A DNA stretch of 64,000 bases. Source: Metaphire vulgaris. Lineage: Eukaryota; Annelida; Clitellata; Crassiclitellata; Megascolecidae. Below the pieces are notes generated by a model. The model saw nothing but the letters and a program-made list of their open reading frames with translations. It did no database searches and had not been told where the DNA came from. The first letter of the stretch is position 1, and every line of letters starts with the position of its first letter. A program made the translations under genes and the position numbers. Shown piece after piece: positions 47,511 through 60,233 of this stretch. The DNA lies in assembly GCA_018105865.1 (NCBI GenBank), contig CM030869.1, positions 1 to 64,000 on the forward strand, in the 5' to 3' direction.

Positions 47511-47980
47511 GAATAACTACTAATAACACTAATAACTACTTAAAACCTTAACGATACGATACTAAACGACAGTTTCTAAACCGACATAACACCAACTTCG
47601 TCAACGGTATAAATATTTTAGAATTGTCTTTAAATTCTAAAATATTCAACCGAACGAAGTTTCTCGATGAATCACACTGCGTGGCGTCGAGACGAAGAAA
47701 GGACCGCAGCATGAGGATCGTTTGAAATTTGAACTGGTGCCTAGAACGGTTTGAAATTTCAACCAATCACTGGAGAGCTAACATGAATTGAGTTCTTTGA
47801 TTGGTTGGAACTTTGAACAAAGTGTAAGTAAGTAAAATCTCGTGGATTTATATAGCTCCGTAGTAGAGTACAATAGTAGCTGCTTATTTTTAGTCGCTCA
47901 GCCTTTCTTAAATTAGCTATGGGTAAGGTATATGATCAGCCAGGCAATAGTCAACTTCCGAAGGGCAGTGAGCCTAGGTT

Positions 47981-50332
47981 GGGGCTGTCCATTAATTACG
48001 TGAACAATTTAGGGGGAGGGGGGTTCGAAAAAGTTTGACAGTTGTTGACAGAGGGGAGGGGGGTCAAGAGAAGTTGGCGTCAACAATTTCACTTTTTACA
48101 AATAATTAAAAAATAGGAAATTTCATAGAATACTAGGCCCCTACTTATTACAGTGGAAGAAAGCAGTGGCGTCGCCAGGAATTTTTGGTTTGGGGGGGCA
48201 AAAGGAGCTAGCGTGTCAGATTCCTTACCCTCCCCTCACCCCTCCACAGAAAAACTTTCTCGCCGGATTTGCGCGAATCTGGTAGGTGGTCTGGGGCAGG
48301 TGGGGAGGGGGCAGTTGCCTCCATTTGCCCCCAACCGTGGCGACGCTAATGGATATTTGAAATGACACTATACAAAGTCTGTCAGAAAACTATTCTTTGT
48401 CAAATGTATAAAAAATCAATCGAGAGATAAGATGGCGCTTAAGAGAGCTGGTTTCTTCTATTACAGGTTTTATAGACCACACAATATTATAAACTTGATA
48501 CCCTGTTTGAAATTGGACAACGCAAGGACTAGCGCTACAGTAGGCTATAGATATGCAAAAATTCAGAAGAGTGATGAAACGAATTAAAACCACATATTCT
48601 TATGTCCCCATCTTTGTTGTGTCAAACCGTACTAGAATTGTCAATATATTCTGTCTCAATTTTTTTCTAGAGCTTTCGAAATGCCACGAAAAATAATGAG
48701 CCATTTGAAACGACACTATACAAAGTCTTTCAGAAATCTATTCTCTGTCAAATGTCTAAACAATCAATCGAGAGATAGAATGGCGCTTAAGAGAGCTTGT
48801 TTCAAACCAATAATATTATAAAATTGATACCCTGTTTGAAATTGGACAATGCAAGTACTAGTGCTACAGTAGGCTATAGATATGCAAAAATTCAGAAGAG
48901 TGATGAAACGAATTAAAACCACGTATTCTTTTGTCCCCATCTTTGTTGTGTCAAACCGTATTAGAATTGTCAATATATTCTGTTTCAATTATTTTCTAGA
49001 GCTTTCGAAATGCCCCGAAAAATAATGAGCCATTTGCAGTGGCGTTGGGGGGGGGGTCAAAAGGAGCTAGTGTGTCAGATTCCTTACCCTCCCCTCACCC
49101 CTCCACAGAAAACTTTCTCACCGGATTTGCGCGAATCTGTTAGGTGGTCTGGGGCAGGTTGGGGAGGGGGCAGTTGCCTCCATTTGCCCCCACCGTGGCG
49201 ACGCTAATGGATATTTGAAATGACACTATACAAAGTCTTTCAGAAATCTATTTTCTGTCAAATGCCTAAAAATCAATCGAGAGATAAGATGGCGCTTAAG
49301 AGAGCTGGTTTCTTCTATTACAGGTTTTATAGACCACACAATATTATAAAATTGATACCCTGTTTGAAATTGGACAACGCAAGGACTATTGCTACAGTAT
49401 AGTATAGATATGCAAAAATTCAGAAGAGTAATGAAACGAATTAAAACCACATATTCTTATGTCCCCATCTTTGTTGTGTCAAACCGTACTAGGATTGTCA
49501 ATATATTCTGTCTAAATTATTTTCGAGAGCTTTCGAAATGCCAAGAAAAATAATGAGCCATTTGCAGTGGCGTTGCCAGGAATTTTTGGTTGGAGGAGAG
49601 GAAAGGGGCTAGCGTGTCAGATTCCTTACCCACCCCTCACCCCTGCACAGAAAACTTCCTCACGGGATTTGGGCGAATCTGGTAGGTGGTCTGGGGCAGG
49701 TTGGGGGCAGTTGTCCCCATCTGTCCCCGTGGCGACGCTAATGTCACTAGGGCCTCTTCACTTGCCTGTTAAAAGTGATAGCCATTCACACATCTGCATG
49801 CAAATACCATTCTCTGTAGTGTAAAAATGTCCAATTTAAGCAATAGAAAATACTACAAGCAAACGTCTGAATGCCAATCACTTTTGATATACAAGATATA
49901 GTGGCCTAATTTTTTTAAAACTTGGTTACTAGGAAGTGGCGTCGCCAGGAATTTTTTGGTTGGGGTGGGGCAAAAGGGGCTAGCGTGTCAGATTCCTTAC
50001 CCACCCCTATCCCCCACAGAAAACTTTCTCACCGGATTTGCGCGAATCTGGTAGGTGGTCTGGGGCAGGTTGGAAGGGGCAGTTGCCCCATTTGCCCCCC
50101 CCATGGCGACGCTAATGGAAGAAATCATGGCCAAAAAGGTCATCACCACCACATTTTGACACGCGATGTGCAAAAAAGGAAAAAATGGTCATCACTGCAA
50201 AAAATAATAACCTTGTTATTGGGACCTGCTATTGATCTTGGGGGGTCCAAATATTTTGACGTAATTATGGGGGGTAAACTGCTGACAAGGGGGAGGGGTC
50301 AAAAATTGTTGACATAATTAATGGACAGCCCC
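47981..50332 (-). mobile_element. GGGGCTGTCC-family element split by a 1.9-kb tandem insert
   Basis: Outer parts 47981-48160 and 50117-50332 together make one family member (GGGGCTGTCCATTAATTACG at left, AATTAATGGACAGCCCC at right, AATAACCTTGTTATTGGGAC inside). The middle consists of four CAGTGGCGTCGCCAGG MITEs (48163-48350, 49036-49210, 49565-49742, 49934-50116) and three ~350-bp units (48353-48702, 48703-49035, 49213-49564), plus the LINE-empty segment 49743-49933. Confidence 0.8.
48353..49564 (+). repeat. Tandem ~350-bp units with MITEs at the joints
   Basis: Three units start ATTTGAAATGACACTATAC and end AATAATGAGCCATTTG. Units 1 and 2 join directly at 48703; units 2 and 3 are separated by a MITE. 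Flank comparison at the joint shows ATTTG on both sides of the MITE. Units differ at few positions, so the array is young. Confidence 0.85.
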
Positions 50333-51086
50333 ATAAGGGCTACTATATGTTCTCGAGTCGTGATCACTCTGTTTTGAATAGGAATCTAGAGAATTCTACT
50401 TATTAGCGTCGTTTTCGGATTGTTGTAATGCACTGAGTAAACTTCTTCATGAACACGAAGTATATAAATAAACGAGCAAATAGAAAAAGTAAATATGTCG
50501 CACTACACTGTACGGCGACAAAACGCCAAGTGGGCTCTTTGGGCCACATTCACAAACAGTAAACTTCGAAAGAGGGCATCAGTCTTGTTCAAACGTTTAT
50601 TTTTGTATCGGATCCGAATTCAAAGTTTGTTATCATACTCAAGTTTCTGTTGACATTGTTCGACGGCTTGCAATATCAAATACATATATAGGCGTATTTA
50701 CAGTGTAATTTTCCAGTAACCATGGGTCATGGTTCACAATGGTCATGGGTCAAGGATTTAGTTGTTCACGTGGGTCGTGGGTAATTTTGAGTGACCCATT
50801 GCCGTCTCTGAATTGGACGGTTTGAAGCTAGCTCCGAGAATTTGCTCTAGATTCTAGGCTTTTATAACGAAATTAGTTATGCGATTTGACCTTTCTGCAA
50901 TAGGCCTAGTCTTTCCAATTTAATAAATATCTGTAGGTTACATATCGAACAAGGAAATGAATGGTATTGTCTGCCACATTCTCAACACAAGTGTAAAAGC
51001 GTTTTTGCATGTAAGCGAACCATCTAGCGAATTGGCTGCAAAACATGTGCAGAAAACGACACCACCCACTTAGAATAAATAGTAAG

Positions 51087-51271
51087 CAGTGTTTATTCTA
51101 GGCCTTCTTAGGGGGGAATTTCCCCCCAAAAGTTTGAAAATTCCCCTCCCCAAATTTTTTTAGATGTTGGCTGAGGGAATGGAAATATCCCCCCAAACGT
51201 GTGGAAACTCAAACGTTGTCCCCCCAAACATTTCAAAATCCCCAATGTCAAGGGGGCTAGAATAAACACTG
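51087..51271. mobile_element. CAGTGTTTATTCTAG-family MITE, copy 3, inverted
   Basis: 185 bp, same ends as 663-836 but interior reversed. Flanking 8-mers do not match, so the duplication has decayed or the site was rearranged. Confidence 0.85.
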
Positions 51272-51524
51272 ATTGATATGGCGTTTAAATTGAAAATGTG
51301 AATACTATATCTAGATATATATAGCCGTCAGTCGCTATATATAGTTTATATAGTTATAAAGTGAAAAGTGATCAATATATAGCCCATTCGGATATATAAT
51401 TAATTTATATTTAAATTTTTATTTATTTCGGATGCGTGCATGCGTAGGGCTATATATAGGCCTAGGCCTATGTACGCGGCTATATAGGCCCTACGATCAA
51501 TATATATAATTATTATGTTGGATA

Positions 51525-51529
<5 letters not shown>

Positions 51530-51603
<74 letters not shown>
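51530..51603. repeat. (AT)n microsatellite
   Basis: Pure AT tract followed by GCATGCATGC and a short hairpin (CGTCTGCAGCC/GGCTGCAGACG near 51641). Confidence 0.95.
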
Positions 51604-51606
<3 letters not shown>

Positions 51607-51943
51607 TGCATGCTATATGCATGGTCCGCCGCACGTCGCGTACGTCTGCAGCCTACCGACGTCGCAATAAGGTCGGCTGCAGACGCAGACGAAGCAGACT
51701 AGAATGGGCTGGTCGGACAGGGCCCACCGACGTCGGCTCTTTGCAGGGTAGGCACCAAAACCCTCAACGCCCCGTTCAGGGCGCTGCCGCTTTAAAGTAG
51801 ACAGGCGTGATACTTTTTATTGTCCTCCGCCGCTTATGGCAGAATAGCTGTAGTTTAGAAAGGGGAGGGGTGAGCGGGCTGACATTATAACTCTGGAAAC
51901 TATTGTTATTATTCCTATTCCCTTTATCTTCCATCATCTATGA

Positions 51944-52156
51944 CAGTGGTCCTTAAACTGGGTTTGATCGAAACTTAGGGGTTCGGTGTGTCAGTCACGG
52001 GGGTTCGGGGGAGGGAGATTAAGACAAGCACCCGACATATATATTATTTTTCTATAAAGAAAGGTTCGGTGAATGTGCATATGAAACTAGTGGGGTTCGG
52101 CAGGGTACAGACTCCCTGGGTTCGGTACGTCAAACAAGGTTAAGAACCATGCACTG
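51944..52156. mobile_element. hAT-type MITE, CAGTGGTCCTTAAAC ends
   Basis: 213 bp with left end CAGTGGTCCTTAAACTGGG, right end TTAAGAACCATGCACTG, and a perfect 8-bp duplication ATCTATGA (51936-51943 and 52157-52164). A right-end-like TGTGAGAACCACTG near 52781 hints at a related older copy downstream. Confidence 0.9.
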
Positions 52157-52164
52157 ATCTATGA

Positions 52165-53499
52165 TGATGAGTCTGAAACAAGATCGATGACTCCAGATCT
52201 TCCTGTCTCTCGTTTCCTATTATTTTTATGTTCATGTATTATTTGTGCGATTGTTAAGCGACTACAGAACAGAACGCAAGTTGGTTATATCTAGTGGTTT
52301 ATAGCGATTTCGAGAAGTCTCATAGTACAGTAACTGCTTATTGGAATTTGTGCGTTGGAAAAAATAAGAGCGCTAAACGAATGACATTTATAAAACTCGC
52401 TATATTTAGATCAATGATTATATGGTATCTATGGTTCAACTTGTTTGTGTTTATTTATCAATAAGTGCAGTAATACATAAAAACGTGAGTGAGAAGTAGA
52501 TTTGATTTTCTGTTTATTTAATATTTGAACTCATGGAAAATAAAAGTGAAGACCATTATTTAATCAGTATACTATTTAAAAGCAACACAATAATAAAACA
52601 TTGTATGTAATGCTGTTTTCCTGATTGGGCAATATACTCAACTATTTGGCATTAAGTGCAGTAATATATTAAAATTTCTTTAAAAAGATAGAATTGTTTT
52701 CTGTACATTTACTTTTTTGACTCATAGAAAATTATAATATAATATAACAAGGTTTACAAGTGGTTCAGTAGGGACTGCCCTGTGTGAGAACCACTGTTAA
52801 ATTAAATATAAGATTTTTATTTAGCTAATATTCTATTAAAGGCGTTACAGGAATAACGACTTGCCTTTAATGCCGCTATTATAAGTAGTTACCTAGCGAC
52901 ATGGTATTTTGAATATGCCATAATGCCATTCACTAGCAATCTACGCTTTATAGGTCAAGCTCTCTGAGATTTTTGTAGCGCCTCCTTTATTCTACACAAT
53001 CACTAAAATATTATATAAGCTTGAATCGTTCGTTTTGTAAAATCATGTCCTCTATAGTATAACAACCTAGCCCCACTGTCCTTTGGATATATCGAACATT
53101 GCCTGACTGATCATTCGCCTTTTAAGACACTTTCATAGTTCTGCATGTATTTCTTGCTCTTAAGTTGTTTTCAAGCATTAATGAGTTTTCTGACTCAAAA
53201 TAAACCTTTTGTTTATATAATACTTTTGTAATAGTGCTCTAGTTATCTGCTTGACAAGCCCTGCTAAAGTCAACTCCTGTGCCATAATACTGCCATTTGA
53301 CATGTGAGTGCCGAAGATTCAGAACCTCTGTATACAAAGGTTGAACCCAGGTTGAGGAGTTGATGAATGAGCTCTTGAGGCATTTGATTTTAAATGTCAC
53401 TGTATATAGTTTAATTTCTTGTTTTTTTATTGTCTCAGAATTCTTGTAGTGTTCAGCCATTCCACAGAGTCATGGAATTTTGCTTCTCAACTGAACTGC
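52165..53499. other. No gene recognised
   Basis: AT-rich unique DNA. Apart from the possible old hAT end near 52790 nothing is supported. Confidence 0.4.
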
Positions 53500-54600
53500 T
53501 GGTAGAAGAGCTGTGTGAGTCAGAAAGAGTTATCAATCAAGTCTGCCTCTTTTAAGAAATTCGATGAAAATGAAGACCTTGTTAAACATAGAGGTGCTGC
53601 ACTAAATGCCTATTTATCGTTGTCAAGAGTCCTGACTTTGTCGTTCGATGGGTTTCTGGTATTGTCATCCATGTCCATTTTGTGTCTCTGTCTCTCCACA
53701 ATCTTCCCTGTCGTGCAACCAAAATATTTCAATTTTCTTTCTGTCAGATCACTAAGTGGTGGACTTTCCACTCTTGCTCTGTTGAGCACGTCATCGTCAG
53801 TTTATCGACATACTTTCCTCATTGTTATCTCTGCAACAATATTGAACATATACGGAGATAAAATGCATGCCTCTCTTTAACTTACACTGTGTTTTTTTGT
53901 ACAGGTTGGCAAGCAAAGAGACCAGGCAACTAGGGTGTGCCATGTCCAGCATTATCCACTGCAGTTTCTCATATATCAAAGTGATGAAAGCTGTGGCAGA
54001 ATCCACGAAACAAAGGTGTAGTGGCGGATTGTTTTCTTTTGCCTTGTGCATTAAGATGTGAAGACTCGTGCTTATTTCCCTTGTGCCCAGTTGAAAGCAC
54101 TATTGCTTGTCTGCAATCTCATTTTCTGCTTTTGACTGAATTCTATAGAGAAATATTTTCATAAGTATTTTTCTGTCATGTGAGACTAATGCAATGGTTC
54201 GGTAGTTCTTGCACGTAGTCAAGTCACCATTCGTCTGTAATGGGATGAAAGTGGTATGCTTCTATTCCCATGGCCATTCTCCTGTTTCCCTTACACTAGT
54301 GCATAGAAGATGCATGCTGTGTGTACAACAATATCTCTTCCCTTTTTAAAACAGCTCTGTGGGTACTCCATCTGGCCCTGGTGCTTTCCTGCCTGCTGTA
54401 TTTCCTATGGCTCTGAAAATGCCACTTCATGTCAATGGTGCTGGTTATTTCTCGATCACTGTGATTTTCAGTTTGTCATCTACATCGGCAGGAAAAGTCT
54501 GTTATTTCCTTTGCTCATGATTCTTACCAACGAATTCAACCAAAGACCAACTGAAGTGTTGTTATATTTGTGCCGTGGAAGCCAATTATATCATTTTCAT
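53500..54600 (-). pseudogene. LINE reverse transcriptase, heavily broken
   Basis: Minus strand, from high to low coordinate: NTAGRKAPGPDGVP near 54390 (RT fingers), LHLCFVDSATAFITLIYEKL near 54010 with LDMAHPSCLVSLLANLYK (motif A region), and ARVESPPLSD-ERKLKYFG near 53740 (C-terminal tail). The order is that of one RT but many frameshifts and stops lie between. Ends not found. Confidence 0.75.
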
Positions 54601-55019
54601 TTGTTTTAGGTCTATTTGGGAACCGTGACCACAGCCTACAGTTGAGATGTTTCTGCTGCCAAAAACAAGTGACAGATATTGGGAAGAAACACAATTCTGC
54701 ACATATGAAGTATCAACCTTCTATTTTAAGGCATACCTGTGCATATCATTTGAAATGTTGAAATATTAGAAATGAATTTATTAGATAAAGCCTCATCATC
54801 ATGGCTTTTGAGACGAGGTGCACAGTTGAAATTTTAGGAACGTTTATCCAAGAACATAGAGAGAATTACAAAGGTATATTTGAGTCCAAGGAAAACACAA
54901 AGATGCCACTCACCATGTTACAAAACACAATACTTTTGAAGACAGCAGATTGTTTTCAAATGCTGTTGGTTCACTTACCGCGTACTTCATGACCTGTCCT
55001 GTCCTGAATACCTCACTAT

Positions 55020-55322
55020 GCAGGTCCAGCGAATAAGCATGAATGAGCGGAGATCACGACTCCGGTCGGGCCAACGAACGAGACTGGTCATCCCCCGCCA
55101 TTGAAGACCCCCGTGTTTGGTGATAGGTCCTTTTCCAAAGCTAACCCAATCCTATGGAACGAGTTACCTGACGTCGTGACCGAGGCAGCCTCAGCTGAAT
55201 TTTTCCGTAAAAACCTAAAAACATATTTATTTAAGATAGGGTTTGACTCCACATGTTAAGCACTCTTGTCTTGGACCTTAGTCTTGTCTATTGTGCTGAA
55301 GAAATTGTCTGAAGAAATTGTC

Positions 55323-55365
<43 letters not shown>
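55020..55365 (+). mobile_element. LINE 3' end (CR1/L2-like) with (TAA)n tail
   Basis: Pieces RRSRLRSGQRTRLVIP, then DRSFSKANPILWNELPD and FRKNLKTYLFK in shifting frames. 'R-F-----WN-LP' with 'FK--LKT-LF' is the C-terminal end of CR1/L2-type RT proteins. The (TAA)n at 55326-55362 is its tail. Close in type to 57670-58490. Confidence 0.8.
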
Positions 55366-55366
<1 letters not shown>

Positions 55367-56456
55367 TTAGCTTAATTATTGTATTTTTTCAATGTTTGTG
55401 TTTTTTTAATTGAAATCATGGTTTTTATCACACTAATTCTGTTTCTTTCTTCTATATCCAAAGGTATTTTGGTTCAAAACATCATATGGTATGGTGAGAT
55501 TTTCTAGTCTAAAGCTGTGTGACTTTGACAGAGTGAAGCAAATGATTGAACTGCAGTGCCACTGACAGAATGAGTGCCATAGTGCACCAGGATATACAGT
55601 ACATTACGTATGGAAGAGCACTTTTGCTCTAATGAATTGCTGGTGACTGCTTTTGACAAAATTTTGTTTAGCTCTGCAAGTTTACATCAAATCATTAAAA
55701 TTTATTGCATGTGTCTTTTGTTTCAGCAGTGAATTTTGCTCTCTGTGGATATTTGCAAACTGAGGATGGTTCAATGCTGTTAATGTAAGAATTTCATTAT
55801 TTCTAGCATTGCTTATGCTTAACTAAATCACTTTGTGTCTCTTATGCTCTGTGGTGCTGCTCTGCAATTTAGCTCTTTTGAGATTTCTGCTTTTCTACTG
55901 AAGCAGCTGTCAATGGATGATGGTTTCATATCAAAACACTGAGATTCTCTTCATTGGAATTCTTTTTTTTCTCATCATTTCCTTTAAGGCAAGTTTGACG
56001 GTGCTTGAAATTTGGTTTGCACTGTGGTTGTGGCTGCTTCATGGGCTGTTGCTCTGTTAGCTGAGCCATGACTGTGTGATTTTGTCCTAATCTCTTGGCA
56101 AGTCAGTTTCACACAGTAATGGGATTCGAGAACATAGAAAATATCCTTTTTAGCTTGTCTTTAAGTCAAACATTTAAAAAATCCAATTTTAACTAATTTT
56201 TAAACCTAACCCTTTTTTACTAATCCACATAAAAGCAAATTATCATCATCATCACTATTATGAAACTCATATATATATATATATATTGGTCTTCAGAGTT
56301 GTATCATCGATGAATAATAATCTGCTGCCTATTTTATGATGATTTTTGTCTGTTCACAAAATGAATTTCATCGTCAGATTCAACGGAGTCTTTGCTCGGA
56401 GTTGGCGCACAAAACTGTCTGCAGTGGAGATTCACACACGAGGCCTTCAATTCAAG
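55366..56456. other. No gene recognised
   Basis: AT-rich sequence with a short AT tract near 56270. No motif assigned. Confidence 0.4.
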
Positions 56457-56776
56457 CAGAGGCGGATTTACCACGGTACCAGATGGTGCATCGGTACCAG
56501 GCCTACCTTCAAAATACAAATTTAGGGGCCTCGCTTTTCTAATAATAATTTTTAAAGACTATATTTTTATTATTTGTTTCTTTAAAGTAATTTATTTTCA
56601 AAGATATACATGAATGCTTGTATCGGTTAGACTTTAGTAGTGTTTGGAGTTTGGCCATGGATTAGTATTGAAATGGCATTTAATTGTTTCATTTTTTCAA
56701 TGATGTTTGTTTTATTTTTACTTCTTTAAGTGACCACGATGGCGCCGGGGGCCTCCAAAATGTAAATCCGCCTCTG
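56457..56776. mobile_element. hAT-type MITE, CAGAGGCGGATTTAC ends
   Basis: 320 bp; 15-bp perfect inverted ends CAGAGGCGGATTTAC / GTAAATCCGCCTCTG and a perfect 8-bp duplication AATTCAAG (56449-56456 and 56777-56784). Confidence 0.94.
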
Positions 56777-57353
56777 AATTCAAGTGTTAACCAAGCAGAA
56801 TGTTTTACGGTTTTAACTTGAAGTTTCTGTACATCGTTTGTTTCCTGGGTCCGGATTAATTTTCAAAATTTTCTCTGTAATTATTTGTCCGAAGAGTATG
56901 CTTAACTGTGCAACCAAAAGTTCTTAAAGGAATTAGAAGCTGATATGCAACTGATTAAAATGCCTCATTATTTTTGCTAATTTTGTCGAATTCTGAAAAT
57001 TCTAAGAATTCGGCAGTAGGACAACCATTCCAAACAAATCTGCCCCTTCTAGAGCCAGGGGATTATTTCATTCTTTATCCAAATTTGCTGATGAATTAAG
57101 AGGAGCAAATTTTCTGCGGCGACCGGGACTTGAAACACGGCGTCGGGTTTGGCAGACATTTGCGTTTCATCGTGCACTAGGAACTCGTCCATTCGCTAGA
57201 TGACGAAATAATTATGCTTCCATACGCTAGATGGCCAATTGAATGCGTATCCAGTCCCAAACGGTCGTAATTGCACCTTCATTCGCCAGAGGGGAAAGAT
57301 AGCACAGTGTTAAAACGTTAGAACAGGCAAGCTGACGTACACGGGATCGAATC

Positions 57354-57642
57354 CAGAGACGTCATTTCACTGTTTATCGGGGGTGGGATCAAACACTTTC
57401 GATCTGACAAGTTTGCGAAAAAGTTGACGGCTTTTTTTTTTTGCTTGTCAGTCATTTTTTTGAGATTAGTTACATCAGTTTACTCGACATCAAGCCCTCC
57501 TTTAGGGGTTGACCTTTTTGCTTTTCATTGTTTTTACCAGCCAAATTTACATTTAAAAACTAATTACCGCAAACATTTGCGAAACAATTTTCCCCTCAAA
57601 ATCAGGGGGCAACGGCCTCTCCGCCCCCAAGTGACGTCCCTG
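57354..57642. mobile_element. MITE, CAGAGACGTCA ends, joined to a second end
   Basis: Left end CAGAGACGTCATTTC, right end AGTGACGTCCCTG. Immediately right lies GGCAGGGACGTCATTTCG, an opposite-facing end of the same family, making a 25-bp palindrome (57632-57656). Confidence 0.65.
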
Positions 57643-57669
57643 CGGCAGGGACGTCATTTCGGGGCGGGA

Positions 57670-58382
57670 CCCTGCGGACAACCTGCTGAACCGTCTTCAA
57701 TCGGTACTTAACGTTTCTGCGCGGCTTATATTTGGAGTTGGGTGGAATGAACATGTTACACCATTACTGCGAGACCGCCTTCATTGGCTTCGGATCCCTG
57801 AACGGATAACTTTCAAACGTTGTTGGCTTACGTTCAGAGCTCTGCACAGTGGCGGCTCCACCGGGGGGCCAGAGGGGCCCCGTGCCCCTATTGAGTGCCT
57901 GTCCCCAGTAGCCCCCCCCACACCCCAGTTGGGACCCTATACTTAATGCTACATACATTAAACAACAAATGGTTGGCCCCCATGATTAGAAGTTGCCACC
58001 CAACGCCCCCCACTTGCCAAATCCTAGAGCCGCCACTGGCTCTGCACGACCCGTGCTGTCCGCTGTCTCTTTCGAGACTGGTACACCGACCCTCACCAAC
58101 TGACAGACGCTCGCTGTTTCGCTCTAGACGTCGAGTTCAGCTTGTTATACCCCACCCATTTAAGACTGCTAAATCTGGGGACCAATCCGTTTCGAGGGGG
58201 AACCCAATATTGTGGAACTCCCTCCCGGAGGACATAACGAGGGAGCCCACCCCCGACCGATTCTTAGCGAAACTTAAGACGCATCTTTTCAACATTTCCT
58301 ACTAAAGACTATTATTGTAAAGTGTTCTTGACTATGGCCTTCGCCATGCATATAGGGTTAGCTTATATAAACGTCGTTTATA

Positions 58383-58414
<32 letters not shown>

Positions 58415-58438
58415 TAATACGCTATATAAATTGTCGTT

Positions 58439-58489
<51 letters not shown>

Positions 58490-58490
58490 T
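57670..58490 (+). mobile_element. LINE 3' end (CR1/L2-like), split by a MITE
   Basis: Reads DNLLNRLQSVLNVSARLIFG, HVTPLLRDRLHWLRIPERI, then (after the MITE at 57847-58038) RRSLFRSRRRVQLVIPHPF, RGNPILWNSLPEDI and LAKLKTHLFNISY with a stop at 58303. These are the conserved C-terminal blocks of CR1/L2-like RT proteins and this end is well preserved. The 3' region passes CGCTATATAAATTGTCG and finishes in (TAA)n. The reading resumes in frame only after removal of the MITE and one target copy. Confidence 0.88.
57847..58038. mobile_element. CAGTGGCGGCTCC-family MITE, copy 4, in LINE
   Basis: 192 bp with perfect 8-bp duplication GCTCTGCA (57839-57846 and 58039-58046). Same orientation and interior as 6884-7065. 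Confidence 0.94.
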
Positions 58491-58621
58491 AAGTTAATAA
58501 GAAAATAGGACAATACGTAGATTAAAACACTGAACGTTGTTCTCTTTAGCGCCTTCTAACGCTATATGTTCCCTATGGTGTCTAAGCATGAATAATTAGC
58601 ATTAGACTTGGTCACTTGGAG

Positions 58622-58647
58622 TTGGAGGAATAATATTATTCCTCCAA
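58622..58647. repeat. 26-bp perfect palindrome
   Basis: TTGGAGGAATAAT followed directly by its reverse complement, with no loop. Confidence 0.9.
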
Positions 58648-58649
58648 GG

Positions 58650-59700
58650 CATTAGACGTATTAATATATTGTGTTTTAAAATACGGGATACAGTTGTTTA
58701 GTTTGCAGCTTTGTCATTAGAAAAAATAAGAAGAATTTTATTAATAAATATTTACAATTTATGGCATTTAAATGATTTAATATGCTGAAATAATTCAACG
58801 TTGAATTCAATGCCGTTTTCATTTTAGATATGAAAATTGTATTAACTGTATTGAGTACAGTGATATATGTAACAAAATTACACTTTTAAAATTGATTTAT
58901 ATGCTTCTGTAGTAAAGCTTTATTTATATAATTCAAAGCACAGTAATAGAAAAAAGTTAAATTTGCTTGCTATAACAGAAGTAAAAACCTCTCATCTTAT
59001 GCTTATTTTCTCGTTAACTTCCGTTAAGTCTATCGCCAATTCGCCATAATCTGCCGACTACATCTGGTGCAATAATGTACCGAACTATTCCAATTTTTTA
59101 CTTTATTGATTGGTTTTGCTTAGAAGATTGATCAATATTTGGCATTGAAACCCTAAAAACATGAATATGATGAGTTGTGAGTTTTATACTATTATTCTAC
59201 CAAATGTTATTTCAGTGTTCGCAGCTCTTAGCTAGTTGTATTGGTTGTAATGTTGTTTCAAGTGTGATTTTTAGGGATAACAAAAGGATTTTATCACTTA
59301 TTAGCTGTTTACGACTTGCGTATTAGTGATTCGGTATGTATGTTTGTACGTATGTTTTATGTAACGTAATAAAATGCCCATTTTGAAGTCTTTTGTACCA
59401 ATTCTTTCCTTCCGAACAACCGACCCAAATGAACCTAGCCAGTGAATAATAATTGTATAAGTAGTTTGCTATGCGAATCCGTATCGTTTTCTGTACATAT
59501 GCGAGTAACTTGGTGATTTTTATTGATGATTTGATAGATGATTTAGTGTGTTATGCGCCGAGAAACTAAGTTACGAATGGTGAGCGATATTTGAGTAATT
59601 AGTAATAATAATAATAATAATGTGATTTTAAGTGGTTTAGGAGGCTAAGTAAGCCTGTGTGAAAACCACTGAAAAGTAGTAGTAGACTTCTTTAGCGCCA
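58650..59700. other. No gene recognised
   Basis: AT-rich unique DNA; the last ~60 bp (AGTAGTAGACTTCTTTAGCGCC) resemble the SINE/LINE end at 47190-47510. Confidence 0.4.
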
Positions 59701-59719
59701 TTGTAGTAGTGCATCGGCA

Positions 59720-59892
59720 CAGTGGCGGCTCCACCGACCAAATAGGGGCCCGTGCCCCTAATGAGAGCCTGCCTCCCAGTTGGGACCCTATACTTAATGC
59801 TACATACATTAAACAACAAATGGTTGGCCCCCATGATTAGAAGTTGCCACCCCAACGGCCCCCCCACTTGCCAAATCCTAGAGCCGCCACTG
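59720..59892. mobile_element. CAGTGGCGGCTCC-family MITE, copy 5
   Basis: 173 bp with perfect 8-bp duplication CATCGGCA (59712-59719 and 59893-59900). It sits inside the SINE/LINE-like end 59660-59930. Confidence 0.94.
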
Positions 59893-60233
59893 CATCGGCA
59901 CCAGTCGATGGTCGCTTAAGTAAATAATCGTAGTCGTGATCTTGTCCGTGGTGATTCGAGGTTGTAATCCAGAGGTCAGTCCGTGGTGATAAGCGCTGAG
60001 CTGCAGGAATTGTCTGCCCCACATTATAAAACCAGTAAAAAGTTAAAATAAAGCGTAAAAGTTATTTAAGGAAGTTATTTAGTAGTCCACAACAAGTGAT
60101 TATGAATTACATTTTAATATTTTCTTGCATGAAATAGTCCGGTTTAGATAATAATCATGTACCTCTTTTATCACCTGCATGCATGATTGATGCAATTAGT
60201 TTCTGACTATTAATTCCAATTGCAGTTTGCAGG

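Noticed and set aside
53515..53880. 121-codon plus-strand frame
   Set aside because: It is the antisense of a degenerate RT tail read on the minus strand.
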